Positions 1 to 8,630 of a stretch of DNA of 43,033 bases are shown in pieces. A program made the translations under genes and the position numbers. Positions within the stretch are counted from its first letter, which is position 1. Every line of letters begins with the position of its first letter. The stretch covers positions 1 through 43,033 of the forward strand of contig JAONBD010000012.1 of NCBI GenBank assembly GCA_028376765.1, given 5' to 3'. A model generated the notes under the pieces. It was given only the letters and a program-made list of their open reading frames with translations. It did not search any database and was not told where the DNA came from. The stretch is from Candidatus Kapaibacterium sp. (lineage in GTDB: Bacteria; Bacteroidota; Ignavibacteria; Kapaibacteriales; UBA2268).

Positions 1-2427
1 AACTGATTTAGATAATTTAGTTCTTCTTTGTGAAATTAAATCACCAAATGTATTACCAAATTCAAATAATGAGTCAATTCTTCTTTTATAGTTTGCATCA
101 AGCTCAATTGTTTCCCTTTTGTAAAGTAAAGGATTGTATGGAGTAACTGATCTAGCTAGATATGCAGTACCAACTAAAATTGAGTCAAATAATTTATTGT
201 TTTTTAATACTGGATCATATAATAAAGCTGGTGAAGCATCAGCTGCATTAATAGGATAATTAAATTCGTCTTCCCCACCTGCGTAATCTAGAAACAGTTT
301 TTCCCAAACACTGTTGATACCAAAAGTATCTATACTTGAAATGATTGGAATTGCTTTGCTTCTTACTTCGCTGCTAAATGCACCTGAATTAGTTAATCTA
401 ACCGCATCAGATAAAGTATAATTTCTTGCACCTTTTGGTATTCTCATTATTCTTACAGCCATCTGATCAAATTCTTCAAAATCTTCATCGAGACCACTGT
501 TAGGAACTGTACCAACAACCATAATAGAATCCATTAAAGTATAATTAGTTGCAGTTTCATCTCTATTTCCAGATCTAACATAAGATTTTTCAAATGGAGT
601 AGGAATTTGATATTGAGCAACTTGCTTCCAACCAAGTGGTCCACTTCCATTTCTAAATTCATCAGTAGAAGGTTGAGGTTCTAATGAAAAAGTATCTAGT
701 AAAGGTCTTCTTGCTCTATAAATTTTATAACCAAGAAAATCTAAACCATCACCTTCTTCATCTCTTGAAAGTTCAGATGTACTATCCCATTTGATAATCA
801 CACCATTATTTAAAGGGACCCATTCTGTAATGTTTGGCCTAGTTGGTGGAATAGGTGATTTAAAGTTATTATCGTAAACATCTTGAGCAAATTTATCAAG
901 CGACTCAAGTTCTTTCATATCATTACATTCACCTGTTGCCTCTCCACCTGCCGAAGTTCTTGCTAGAACAACAGCAACAACTACTCTTGCAGTATCTTTT
1001 GGTAACATATTGTAAGGACCAGTTGCCATCATATATCTTTTATCACCAGGGCCTGTATCTCCATCTGCCTGAGCATAAGACATGAAATCATATCTTTGGT
1101 TATCACCAGATACATCATTTTGGCTAGACCAGTTTCTAAATGTTACGAGTCCTAATTGCTCTTCAACTGGGAAAACTCTCTGAGTTTTTCTTAAAAAGTT
1201 TCTATCATCAAAAATTTCTGGACTCGGGAAAAGAGTATCTCCTTCCATGTCTATTAAAAATCTAACAGCCATTTGATCAAGTGGATTATCAGGAGTAATT
1301 CTAATAATGTCTGGATCAGCAAAAATAGTATCTATAATAGCACCAGTTGCAGTAGTATCTAAGTAAAAGTAGTTCTTTACAGCAGGAGATTCAAGATAAT
1401 CAAATCCTAAATATCCAAATCCAAATCCTCTTTCACCATTCTGAGGATCTGTCCACTGAGCTGCCATATTTAATGATGAATCACAATCGTACCATCTTAC
1501 TCTGTCATTTCTAGCACCAAAACCAGTAAAAGGAGACCGAGCAACATCAACATCCATAATTGGTGCGTGCCAACAGTTCCATAATGTATCTTCAGAGAAA
1601 TTAATGAAATCATATTTTAAGAATACAAAATCTTTATACTGACCAAATCCCCATGAATAAATCATGTGCTCTATTTGAATATACAGAGGATATCCGTAAG
1701 CATTTCTAAATCCGAATCCATCATCGTAGAAGTTCAAATCAGTATCTTTAAATGTAGCGAAAATATCTTCTTCAGAAATAAACGCTGGTCCATCAGGATA
1801 TTCATTACTAGTTCTTAAATCTTCATCTTCTACATACAATCCAAAGTATCTATTAATCTTTACAGTATCTTCAGGAATAACATCCCAAATTGGCCACGCT
1901 GGCCAAGTTCTTTCCTCACTTGAAATTGCAGTACCAGTTTGTCTATCGAAATCAGTAGAAAAATATGTCCTATATTTATAAATATCATTAAAATCCGCTA
2001 AATCCGTAACATTACCATTTTTATCTCTTACCCTACCTGGTACAAACCAAGATCTACCATTACTAGGGTTATAAGTAATTTCAACAAATTTCTTTCTTGC
2101 TGTAGAATCACCTTGCTCAACATCTTTTTGAGCTGCAAACCAAGCTCCACCAGCAAAAATATACTGATTTTTTGATCCTCTAGGCCAATATCCACCACCA
2201 ACTCTATTGGCGATATTATATCCAAATATACCCCAGTTTGATGTGTAAAACTCTATATTTGACACAGTGTTTTTTCTATTATCGAAAAAACCTGTTGGAG
2301 CTAGTTGCTTCTTATTGGTCGATTTATCTTTAGCTAATTCTCGTTTAGCTTCCTCAGAAATATCAGCTTTTAATGAGACGGAAAACACCGTTCCTAAAAG
2401 TAATATTATTATTAATAAATTTTTCAT
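1..2427 (-). CDS. Large secreted protein of unknown function, C-terminus outside the window
   Basis: An uninterrupted reading frame of 809 codons starts at ATG 2427 and leaves the window at base 1, so the C-terminus is missing. The first ~20 residues (MKNLLIIILLLGTVFSV...) form a signal peptide. The mature part is rich in Asp, Asn, Trp and aromatic residues. It contains WPRGSKNQYIFAGGAW and a later stretch (around residues 500-560) with EWVPLNNGVIIKWDSTSE followed by YKIYRARRP, which resembles a fibronectin-III/beta-sandwich strand pattern. It starts 34 bp after the stop of the TonB-dependent receptor, so the two are probably co-transcribed. Large secreted proteins of this kind in T9SS organisms usually end in a sorting domain, but that part cannot be seen here. 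Family not recognised; a surface or secreted role is inferred from the signal peptide and neighbour only. Confidence 0.85.
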   Translation of the reverse strand, partial: MKNLLIIILLLGTVFSVSLKADISEEAKRELAKDKSTNKKQLAPTGFFDNRKNTVSNIEFYTSNWGIFGYNIANRVGGGYWPRGSKNQYIFAGGAWFAAQKDVEQGDSTARKKFVEITYNPSNGRSWFVPGRVRDKNGNVTDLADFNDIYKYRTYFSTDFDRQTGTAISSEERTWPAWPIWDVIPEDTVKINRYFGLYVEDEDLRTSNEYPDGPAFISEEDIFATFKDTDLNFYDDGFGFRNAYGYPLYIQIEHMIYSWGFGQYKDFVFLKYDFINFSEDTLWNCWHAPIMDVDVARSPFTGFGARNDRVRWYDCDSSLNMAAQWTDPQNGERGFGFGYLGFDYLESPAVKNYFYLDTTATGAIIDTIFADPDIIRITPDNPLDQMAVRFLIDMEGDTLFPSPEIFDDRNFLRKTQRVFPVEEQLGLVTFRNWSSQNDVSGDNQRYDFMSYAQADGDTGPGDKRYMMATGPYNMLPKDTARVVVAVVLARTSAGGEATGECNDMKELESLDKFAQDVYDNNFKSPIPPTRPNITEWVPLNNGVIIKWDSTSELSRDEEGDGLDFLGYKIYRARRPLLDTFSLEPQPSTDEFRNGSGPLGWKQVAQYQIPTPFEKSYVRSGNRDETATNYTLMDSIMVVGTVPNSGLDEDFEEFDQMAVRIMRIPKGARNYTLSDAVRLTNSGAFSSEVRSKAIPIISSIDTFGINSVWEKLFLDYAGGEDEFNYPINAADASPALLYDPVLKNNKLFDSILVGTAYLARSVTPYNPLLYKRETIELDANYKRRIDSLFEFGNTFGDLISQRRTKLSKSV

Positions 2428-2461
2428 TTTTTTGAAACCTCTTGTTATTATAATTTTCTAA

Positions 2462-5400
2462 TTAAAAGCTAAATTGAACATTAAAGTAAACTGTTCTCGG
2501 AGTTTGATAATTCCCTTTAAATCTTAGTAAATCTTGGAAATAATCTAAACTCGCTTGGAATTGCTCTTCTTGTGTTACAACTCCATTTTCATCAAAATCT
2601 GATTTTTCGTTGTACATTCTATTTCCAAATGGGTCATATTGTGCAGGAGCAAATGAATCTGCAAAATCTGCACTACCCTCTTTATAGAAATTCTGATCTA
2701 AAACACTACCAATTTGGAATGATTCAAGCAAACCAGAATTATAATCAGGATCTTTTGAAGTTGTGTTCCAAGCAATAGGAGCAGTTCTGTTCAAGAAATT
2801 AAATACATCTAAAGAAAGTGTAATCGTTTTTCTAGCAAGTGATGAAGATTTGAATAAATCACCTAAATCAATTGTTCTTGATAATTTCAAATTCATACTC
2901 CAAACTGAAGGGAATCTTTCTACATTTCTTTCACTAAGTGCTTGTCCAGAAACATCAGATACAGTAAAAGGAACACCCGATCTGTAGTTATATGTTAAAG
3001 CAATTCGTGATCTTTCTAATAATCTAATTCCTCCAAGAGATGGTCCTTCGCCTTTACCATAGAAAAATCCAACATTACCAGTTACATTATGTCTAATATC
3101 TCTACCAAGAGGATATGGACTTAATGGGTATGGGAAAATATCTCTTCCAGGAATTGTTCTATCTGGTGCAATACCAATATTAGTATTAACATTATCTGCA
3201 GTACCAAGTGCTTGTGCCAAGGTATAATTAATAAAGAAGTTGAAATTATTGGTTGGAGCTTTTCTTAATTCCATTTCTAGACCTCTGTAAGTACCATATT
3301 CTACTACATCAGTTTGGAAATAAGGTTCTGGAGTTGTTCTAACACCAACTACACCAAGTTCATTAAATACATCTTTGTAGTATGCTTGTACATTGAATGC
3401 ATAATCATCACTAATTCCATAGTCAAATCTAACTTCATACATGTTTGTTTGTTCTGGTTCCATATTTGGGTTACCAACTCTTTGACCAGATAATCCAATA
3501 AGTGCATTATAATTAAAGTTATCAAACATTGGTTGAAGAGGTGCTATTTTGTAATAAACACCATAATTCAATGATAATTTAGATCTATCGCTTATTGGGT
3601 AATTAATGTTTATTCTTGGACCAAAAAATAACTTTAAATCTGTATCTGCAAACAATTCAGAATTATTATAATTTATTGCATCATCTGTTCCATCAAACCT
3701 TGATAATAAAATAAATTGTTCAGAATTTTCAACTAATCTATGTTTTTCATTTGCATAAAAACCTTCTACTCTTAACCCAGGTGTAAATATAAATCCACCA
3801 TATTCAATTTGGTCTTCTACATATAGATTAAAATTAATTGGTCTTTTAGGTTGGTTTGCTATAGCAATATACTCTGGGTCAGTTGTATAAATTGATTGCC
3901 ACATATCAGTATAGATATCTTTTCCTTGTGAACCACCAACAGCAGGACTGTTAACATCCTGACGGTGCATTTCAGTAAATCTTAATTCAAACCCTGTAAC
4001 TAAATCATGTTTGAACTGACCTGATTCGATGTGAAAGTTAATATTACCATCAACTTGGAAATATGAGTTGTGTCTAAATTCGTATCCACCAGAAGCGTGT
4101 TCGATAAATCTTCCATTTAAACCATAAGCATTATCCAAATTACCAGCACTATTAAAACTTGTTCCCTCTACATATCCAGATAAAGGATTTTCTACAGGAT
4201 ATCCACCTGGAGAAAACTTACCATCTTTTGTAGATAATCCATTGTAGTCATGTTGTTCATAGTAATCATGTTGTTGATTTGGTTTGTTTAATTCTTCGTT
4301 GTTACTTCCATTTTCAATATAATTGTTATCGTTCAAACTTAAATTATCAGTTGGTTGAAGAAATTCCCAACCAGTAAAAAATCCAGGTCTTCCATACTCA
4401 TCATGGTTTACTAATCTTCCAACATAATCTTGCTGAACATTATATCTAACATTTATTTCATAGAATATAGTGTTTGTTAAATTGTGTTGTATTCTAGCAA
4501 AAGCATTTGTTTGAAGCCAATCTCTTCCACCCTGCTTATATTCTCTTTCTGTAAGTGCATTAATTGTAGTATCGAGTGAATTACCAAATTGGTCATAATT
4601 AATAAATCTTGCAGGGTTATCAGCATACAACCAAGCAGCAGATGAATTCTGTCTGTTAGTTCTACCCCAGCTACCACCAACAAGTAATCTTATTCGATCG
4701 TTTAATACGAAGTTGAATCTTGGAGTTATATTTCTAACCCAAGCACTTTGGTGTGGCAATTGCCCTAGGTTATTACCATTTGGATCTCTAATATCGTAAG
4801 AATTTCCAGTAAACTGTTCGTATAAAGTTTTGTTAGACAAACTAAAAGTTGATAGTTCAGTAAATGGTAACGGTCCATCTAAGGCAACATCTAATTGATG
4901 TTGATTTGGTCCTTGTAGTTGGTAACCTTCACCATAATTTTCAATTCCTAAGTTATTAGAACCTCTTATTATTCTAATATTACTAGCAGACGATCCCCAC
5001 AAAGCACCAACATCAGTTCTATATATTAATGAACCTTTATATCTTTTGGTATTTCCTGCATTCACTTCCATATTTACTACACCACCAGTTGCGGAACCAT
5101 ATTTTGCTCCAAAACCACCAGTTTTCACATTCATTTCAGCAAGTGCAGCTTGTGACACACCAGGGTAATAAGTATTACCAATTGAACCAAAGCCACCAGT
5201 AAATTGATCGGATACATCCATACCATCTACCCTAATCTGAGTTTGATCCGATCTACTACCTCTTACCTGATAACCTGAACCAGAAGCAGAAACTCCAGCT
5301 GTTAATGATACTAAGCTAGTAACATTGGCTGTTGAAACATTCTGAATCGTTTCTTGGCCAATTTTTCTTTCAGAACCTTTGGCTTCCATGTCTACAAGTT

Positions 5401-5749
5401 TTGTTGAAACAACAACTACTTCTTCCATCATTACTTCATCAACTGTCAAATTGAACTCAATGTCAGTAGTTCTGTCAGATGAGACTTTAATTTTCTTAAC
5501 AAATGGTTCAGAACCTACAATAGAGGCTTGAACTTCCCATTCACCGACATCAATTCCACTAATAAAAAACTTACCTTTGGCATCTGTATATGCACCCCTA
5601 GGCGTTCCTAAAACTCGAATTGTAGCACCAGCAGCAGGTTTCCCTTCACCATCTATTACAATTCCGCTTATTTTTCCAGTTGTAGAAGCAAAGGCTTCGA
5701 AACCTAATGCCAAAACTAACGTTGTTATTATTAAAATAAAACGTTTCAT
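2462..5749 (-). CDS. TonB-dependent outer-membrane receptor with N-terminal carboxypeptidase-regulatory-like domain
   Basis: 1095 residues. Order: signal peptide (1-~22), carboxypeptidase-regulatory-like beta-sandwich (~25-105, GKISGIVIDGEGKPAAGATI), linker with EEVVVVSTK, plug (~110-235, with GYQVRGSRSDQTQIRVDGMD and GGFGAKYGSATGGVVNMEV), then a large beta-barrel ending in the aromatic strand VYFNVQFSF typical of outer-membrane barrels. No STN signalling domain is present. The family imports large substrates across the outer membrane using TonB energy; the substrate here is unknown. Near the C-terminus (residues 1051-1062) is a canonical EF-hand loop, DFDENGVVTQEE, suggesting calcium binding in a loop before the last strand. 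It lies downstream of the sigma/anti-sigma pair (192-bp gap) and upstream of a secreted protein (34-bp gap). The ATG is preceded by AGGAGA at a 7-nt spacing. Confidence 0.95.
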   Translation of the reverse strand: MKRFILIITTLVLALGFEAFASTTGKISGIVIDGEGKPAAGATIRVLGTPRGAYTDAKGKFFISGIDVGEWEVQASIVGSEPFVKKIKVSSDRTTDIEFNLTVDEVMMEEVVVVSTKLVDMEAKGSERKIGQETIQNVSTANVTSLVSLTAGVSASGSGYQVRGSRSDQTQIRVDGMDVSDQFTGGFGSIGNTYYPGVSQAALAEMNVKTGGFGAKYGSATGGVVNMEVNAGNTKRYKGSLIYRTDVGALWGSSASNIRIIRGSNNLGIENYGEGYQLQGPNQHQLDVALDGPLPFTELSTFSLSNKTLYEQFTGNSYDIRDPNGNNLGQLPHQSAWVRNITPRFNFVLNDRIRLLVGGSWGRTNRQNSSAAWLYADNPARFINYDQFGNSLDTTINALTEREYKQGGRDWLQTNAFARIQHNLTNTIFYEINVRYNVQQDYVGRLVNHDEYGRPGFFTGWEFLQPTDNLSLNDNNYIENGSNNEELNKPNQQHDYYEQHDYNGLSTKDGKFSPGGYPVENPLSGYVEGTSFNSAGNLDNAYGLNGRFIEHASGGYEFRHNSYFQVDGNINFHIESGQFKHDLVTGFELRFTEMHRQDVNSPAVGGSQGKDIYTDMWQSIYTTDPEYIAIANQPKRPINFNLYVEDQIEYGGFIFTPGLRVEGFYANEKHRLVENSEQFILLSRFDGTDDAINYNNSELFADTDLKLFFGPRININYPISDRSKLSLNYGVYYKIAPLQPMFDNFNYNALIGLSGQRVGNPNMEPEQTNMYEVRFDYGISDDYAFNVQAYYKDVFNELGVVGVRTTPEPYFQTDVVEYGTYRGLEMELRKAPTNNFNFFINYTLAQALGTADNVNTNIGIAPDRTIPGRDIFPYPLSPYPLGRDIRHNVTGNVGFFYGKGEGPSLGGIRLLERSRIALTYNYRSGVPFTVSDVSGQALSERNVERFPSVWSMNLKLSRTIDLGDLFKSSSLARKTITLSLDVFNFLNRTAPIAWNTTSKDPDYNSGLLESFQIGSVLDQNFYKEGSADFADSFAPAQYDPFGNRMYNEKSDFDENGVVTQEEQFQASLDYFQDLLRFKGNYQTPRTVYFNVQFSF

Positions 5750-5756
5750 TATAAAA

Positions 5757-5762
5757 TCTCCT
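5757..5762 (-). promoter_or_regulatory. Shine-Dalgarno site of the TonB receptor gene
   Basis: On the minus strand AGGAGA lies 7 nt before the ATG at 5749. A clear Shine-Dalgarno site stands out here because most other starts in the window have none. It supports this start codon. Confidence 0.6.
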
Positions 5763-5796
5763 GAATTTTGTTACTTTCTAAGAAAAAAGAGGCAGG

Positions 5797-5812
5797 GTTG
5801 CAGTATTGCAAC
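5797..5812. promoter_or_regulatory. Perfect inverted repeat in the TonB receptor leader
   Basis: GTTGCA-GTAT-TGCAAC is a perfect 6-bp inverted repeat with a 4-bp centre, 48-63 bp upstream of the receptor start. It could be an operator for a dimeric regulator or a small leader hairpin. No family can be named from sequence alone. Confidence 0.35.
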
Positions 5813-5828
5813 GTAATTGGTATGCACC

Positions 5829-5854
5829 AAAAAAATTTAGTATAAAAAACTAAA
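5829..5854 (-). terminator. Weak terminator-like hairpin after the sigma/anti-sigma genes
   Basis: Read on the minus strand: TTTAGT, a 7-nt loop, ACTAAA, then a run of seven T. The stem is only six base pairs and AT-rich, so termination would be partial. It lies between the anti-sigma stop and the TonB receptor start and could separate or attenuate the two transcription units. Confidence 0.3.
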
Positions 5855-5882
5855 ATAAGCCCCTTTGAATTAGTTTAATTTT

Positions 5883-5890
5883 CAAATATA
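5883..5890 (-). promoter_or_regulatory. Candidate -7 element for the TonB receptor gene
   Basis: The minus strand reads TATATTTG, matching the Bacteroidota -7 consensus TAnnTTTG, about 134 bp upstream of the receptor ATG. No clear -33 TTTG is seen at the usual distance. AT-rich DNA yields such matches by chance. Confidence 0.25.
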
Positions 5891-5941
5891 ATAAGAAATA
5901 TCATATTATACACTGAATATTAAGAAATCATTATGATTTTG

Positions 5942-7312
5942 TTAAAAAGTAATATTTAACCCGTAAATAAAACCTACATTACTCTTAAAGCCATTCGACT
6001 GATCTAAGAAACTAGAATAATTCGACTGAAACATTCTAAAATCTAATCCAGCACTCAAGCTAATATTATTAAATAGCTTATAGTTACCTAATAATCTACC
6101 ATAAGCTAGCGGTCCAGAATTTGTAGCTCCAAACCCTACTCTACCATTAAAATCTAAATCACCTATGTTCATTAATCTTCTTTCTGCAAATACACCAGCC
6201 CAAAAAGACCTGTATTTTGTATCGTTAGTTACAATTGTAGATACTCCTGAGTTTGTATATCTATCACCAGCACTGGGATCAACAACAAAGCCATCAAGAT
6301 TAGAAAAAGGAATTAAAACTCTTGTTGAAGCAGAAAAAGTATATTCGCTAAAACCCAGTTCAAAGCCAATTTTTTGATTTTCATTAATTTTATACGCTAT
6401 TGATTGTGCAAAATTATTCATCGGGTCGGTACTTGTTGGAGAATAACCGCCTTGTAACATCTCGCTACCTGCCATTGAGCTAAATTCTAGCCTTCCAAAA
6501 AATTGATTTGTAAAATTTCTTGTATTTTTTTCTTCATAAAAATCAAGTGAGCCGTAATCAGAATCAATATTTTGAAGTGGCGATGAAATACTTACTGATG
6601 TAATATTAGTTTCGCTGTGATTCCTAACTGTAATATTTGAAGTTTCATTATCTAATATTTTATTAAATGACTTCTTGGGTTTTGTATTTTTTGATACTTC
6701 ATCCAATATATTGTTAGCAATTACCTTTAATTCATTTTGATTGTTATTAACATTAGATGTATTATTTTTTATATCGATGTTATTATTAATTAAACTCAAT
6801 TTTGTATTTTTTGATTTGGAGCTAAGCTGATTATTATTTTTATCAGATTTGGAGTGCTTATTTCCAGTTGTTGTAGTTTCATATTCAGCTAGTAAATTGT
6901 TAGCTGGTTGAAATATATCTAGCTCTACTAATTTATAATTAGGATCGTTTGTTTGTTTTTTAGTTTCAAATTGAAAATATCCAAATATTGACAATCCAAT
7001 TAAAAATAGGAATGCAATAGGAATTAATCTTCTTTTATTCTCTTCTTTATTTTCGGATATTTCACTATTGGAGGTATAATGGTTAGCGTCGCTCATTATT
7101 CTCATTAGAATTTTATCTTCAACATTATCTTTTAATTCAGAAGGAGTATTAATTTTATTTGAATCTTCATTGATTAGATAGCTCATCTCCACATACTCTT
7201 CGAATGTAGCTTTAGCTTCAAAATCGTTTGAAATGATATTTCTTAATTGCTGATCTTCTTCAACAGATAGCTCACCATCAAGATATTTAGATATTAAATT
7301 TTCAAGATTCAT
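5942..7312 (-). CDS. Anti-sigma-like inner-membrane protein fused to a predicted outer-membrane beta-barrel
   Basis: 456 residues in four visible parts. Residues 1-~75 are a soluble helical segment (LISKYLDGELSVEEDQQL) of the kind that opens Bacteroidota anti-sigma proteins; no zinc-binding His/Cys set is present. Residues ~95-113 are one hydrophobic helix preceded by KRR (LIPIAFLFLIGLSIFGYF). Residues ~116-270 are a low-complexity Asn/Ser/Lys-rich linker. Residues ~271-456 show alternating amphipathic strands (FGRLEFSSMAG, KIGFELGFSEYTF, FWAGVFAERRL, LDFNGRVGFG, ISLSAGLDFRM) and end in FIYGLNITF, as in small outer-membrane barrels. The gene overlaps the ECF sigma gene by 11 bp. The architecture matches the dual-membrane-spanning anti-sigma factors reported from Bacteroides thetaiotaomicron; that equivalence is inference. 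The sigma partner is almost certainly the neighbour. Confidence 0.85.
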   Translation of the reverse strand: MNLENLISKYLDGELSVEEDQQLRNIISNDFEAKATFEEYVEMSYLINEDSNKINTPSELKDNVEDKILMRIMSDANHYTSNSEISENKEENKRRLIPIAFLFLIGLSIFGYFQFETKKQTNDPNYKLVELDIFQPANNLLAEYETTTTGNKHSKSDKNNNQLSSKSKNTKLSLINNNIDIKNNTSNVNNNQNELKVIANNILDEVSKNTKPKKSFNKILDNETSNITVRNHSETNITSVSISSPLQNIDSDYGSLDFYEEKNTRNFTNQFFGRLEFSSMAGSEMLQGGYSPTSTDPMNNFAQSIAYKINENQKIGFELGFSEYTFSASTRVLIPFSNLDGFVVDPSAGDRYTNSGVSTIVTNDTKYRSFWAGVFAERRLMNIGDLDFNGRVGFGATNSGPLAYGRLLGNYKLFNNISLSAGLDFRMFQSNYSSFLDQSNGFKSNVGFIYGLNITF

Positions 7313-7868
7313 TTATTTCCTTAACGATAGGTTTTAATAATTTACGTAATAGCACTCTTGCTCTATGAACCCTTATTTTTGCTAATGAAAGCTCAATATC
7401 TAAGATTTCTGAAATCTCATTATAGGTGCATTGTTCATATTCACGTAAAATAAATGCCTCTCTTAGGCTAATTGGTAATGTGTTTATTGATTTTTCAAGA
7501 ATCTCTTTTAATAAAACATCTTCACTTTTAGTTTTTGTATCTGTATGATAAACTTCGTTATATTCTTCGTATTCTTTTTTTGATCTCAAGTGGTTAAGGC
7601 AAGTGTGCCTAGAAATTGTGAAAAGCCATGATGTAAAATTTTCACCTCGAAATGTGTGTTTTTTTTCATGGAGTCTTATAAAAGTTTCTTGAAAGGCGTC
7701 TTTTGCTAAATTGCTATCTCCTAGCATTTTTAGACAGAACCTATATATTCTGTTTTGATATTTGTTATAAATAATGTGAAATGCTTCAGCCGAACCTTTC
7801 TTGAGCTCTTTTACAAGTTGCCCAAGGTCTTCGTTTTGGCTTACACTATTTAAACTTTTTCTCAACAT
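7302..7868 (-). CDS. ECF-type RNA polymerase sigma factor
   Basis: 188 residues, the usual size for group 4 (ECF) sigma factors. Region 2 is visible around residues 25-95 (IYRFCLKMLGDSNLAKDAFQ, then RLHEKKHTFRGENFTSWLFT), and region 4 around 130-185 (LPISLREAFILREYEQCTYN, EISEILDIELSLAKIRVHRA) with the helix-turn-helix. It directs RNA polymerase to a small regulon when released from its anti-sigma factor. The downstream gene overlaps it by 11 bp and is the predicted anti-sigma factor. Likely targets include its own operon and the TonB receptor operon just downstream, but no sigma-specific promoter pair was established. Confidence 0.95.
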   Translation of the reverse strand: MLRKSLNSVSQNEDLGQLVKELKKGSAEAFHIIYNKYQNRIYRFCLKMLGDSNLAKDAFQETFIRLHEKKHTFRGENFTSWLFTISRHTCLNHLRSKKEYEEYNEVYHTDTKTKSEDVLLKEILEKSINTLPISLREAFILREYEQCTYNEISEILDIELSLAKIRVHRARVLLRKLLKPIVKEINES

Positions 7869-7987
7869 AATATTTATTCTTTCTGCTTTCTAAACATATA
7901 GACACATTTAAATACATTTTGGTTACACAAATCAGCAACTAAAAAATATTTTTATCCTATATTATTAAGCAACTCTTATTTTTTAAT

Positions 7988-7995
7988 TAGATTTG
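7988..7995 (+). promoter_or_regulatory. Candidate -7 promoter element for gpmA and the following operon
   Basis: TAGATTTG matches the Bacteroidota TAnnTTTG consensus and sits 30 bp before the gpmA ATG, a sensible leader length. It lies in the only non-coding gap (7869-8025) ahead of a seven-gene run. No convincing -33 element was found. Confidence 0.35.
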
Positions 7996-8025
7996 TACAT
8001 TATTTAATAACAATATAATAAAAAA

Positions 8026-8628
8026 ATGCCAAAATTAGTTTGTGTAAGACATGGTCAATCAATTTGGAATTTAAAAAATTTATTCACCGGTTGGGTTGAT
8101 GTAGATTTAACAGATCAAGGAATTCTTGAGGCAAAAAAAGCTGGATCTCTTCTTAAAGAATATAAATTTGATCACTTATTTACATCCGTTCTAACAAGAG
8201 CAATTAATACTGCAAACATTATTCAAAGTGAGATGGGTGTTCAAATTGAAACTACCAGAGATCAATCTTTAAACGAAAGACACTATGGAGATCTTCAAGG
8301 TCAGAATAAAGCTGAAGTTGGAGAAAAATTTGGAAAAGAACAATTGCACATTTGGAGAAGAAGTTTTGATACTCCACCTCCAAATGGTGAGTCCTTAAAA
8401 ATGACTCGTGATAGAGTTGTTCCTTATTATAACAACAACATTAAACCATTTTTAGAGAATGGTAAGAACATCTTAATAGTTGCACATGGCAATTCACTTC
8501 GTGGGCTTATAATGTATTTGGAAGGAATTTCTGAAAATGATATACCAAACCTTAACATTCCCACCGGCTCTCCGTATCTATATGAAATGGATGAAAAACT
8601 TAATATAACACTCAATAAATATTTATAA
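8026..8628 (+). CDS. gpmA: 2,3-bisphosphoglycerate-dependent phosphoglycerate mutase
   Basis: 200 residues. It interconverts 3- and 2-phosphoglycerate in glycolysis and gluconeogenesis through a phosphohistidine. Seen: the N-terminal catalytic loop VRHGQSIWNLKNLFTGWVDV, LTRAINTANI, the acid-base region NERHYGDLQGQNK, RRSFDTPPP, and the second catalytic histidine in VAHGNSLRG. The protein is shorter than the ~230-250 residues common in the family, with the C-terminal tail reduced. It is the first gene of a tight run; the next start codon comes 2 bp after its stop. Confidence 0.93.
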   Translation: MPKLVCVRHGQSIWNLKNLFTGWVDVDLTDQGILEAKKAGSLLKEYKFDHLFTSVLTRAINTANIIQSEMGVQIETTRDQSLNERHYGDLQGQNKAEVGEKFGKEQLHIWRRSFDTPPPNGESLKMTRDRVVPYYNNNIKPFLENGKNILIVAHGNSLRGLIMYLEGISENDIPNLNIPTGSPYLYEMDEKLNITLNKYL

Positions 8629-8630
8629 GA

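Noticed and set aside
2028-2225. Minus-strand frame of 65 codons
   Set aside because: It is out of frame with the long partial secreted-protein gene 1-2427, which is open throughout and starts with a signal peptide.
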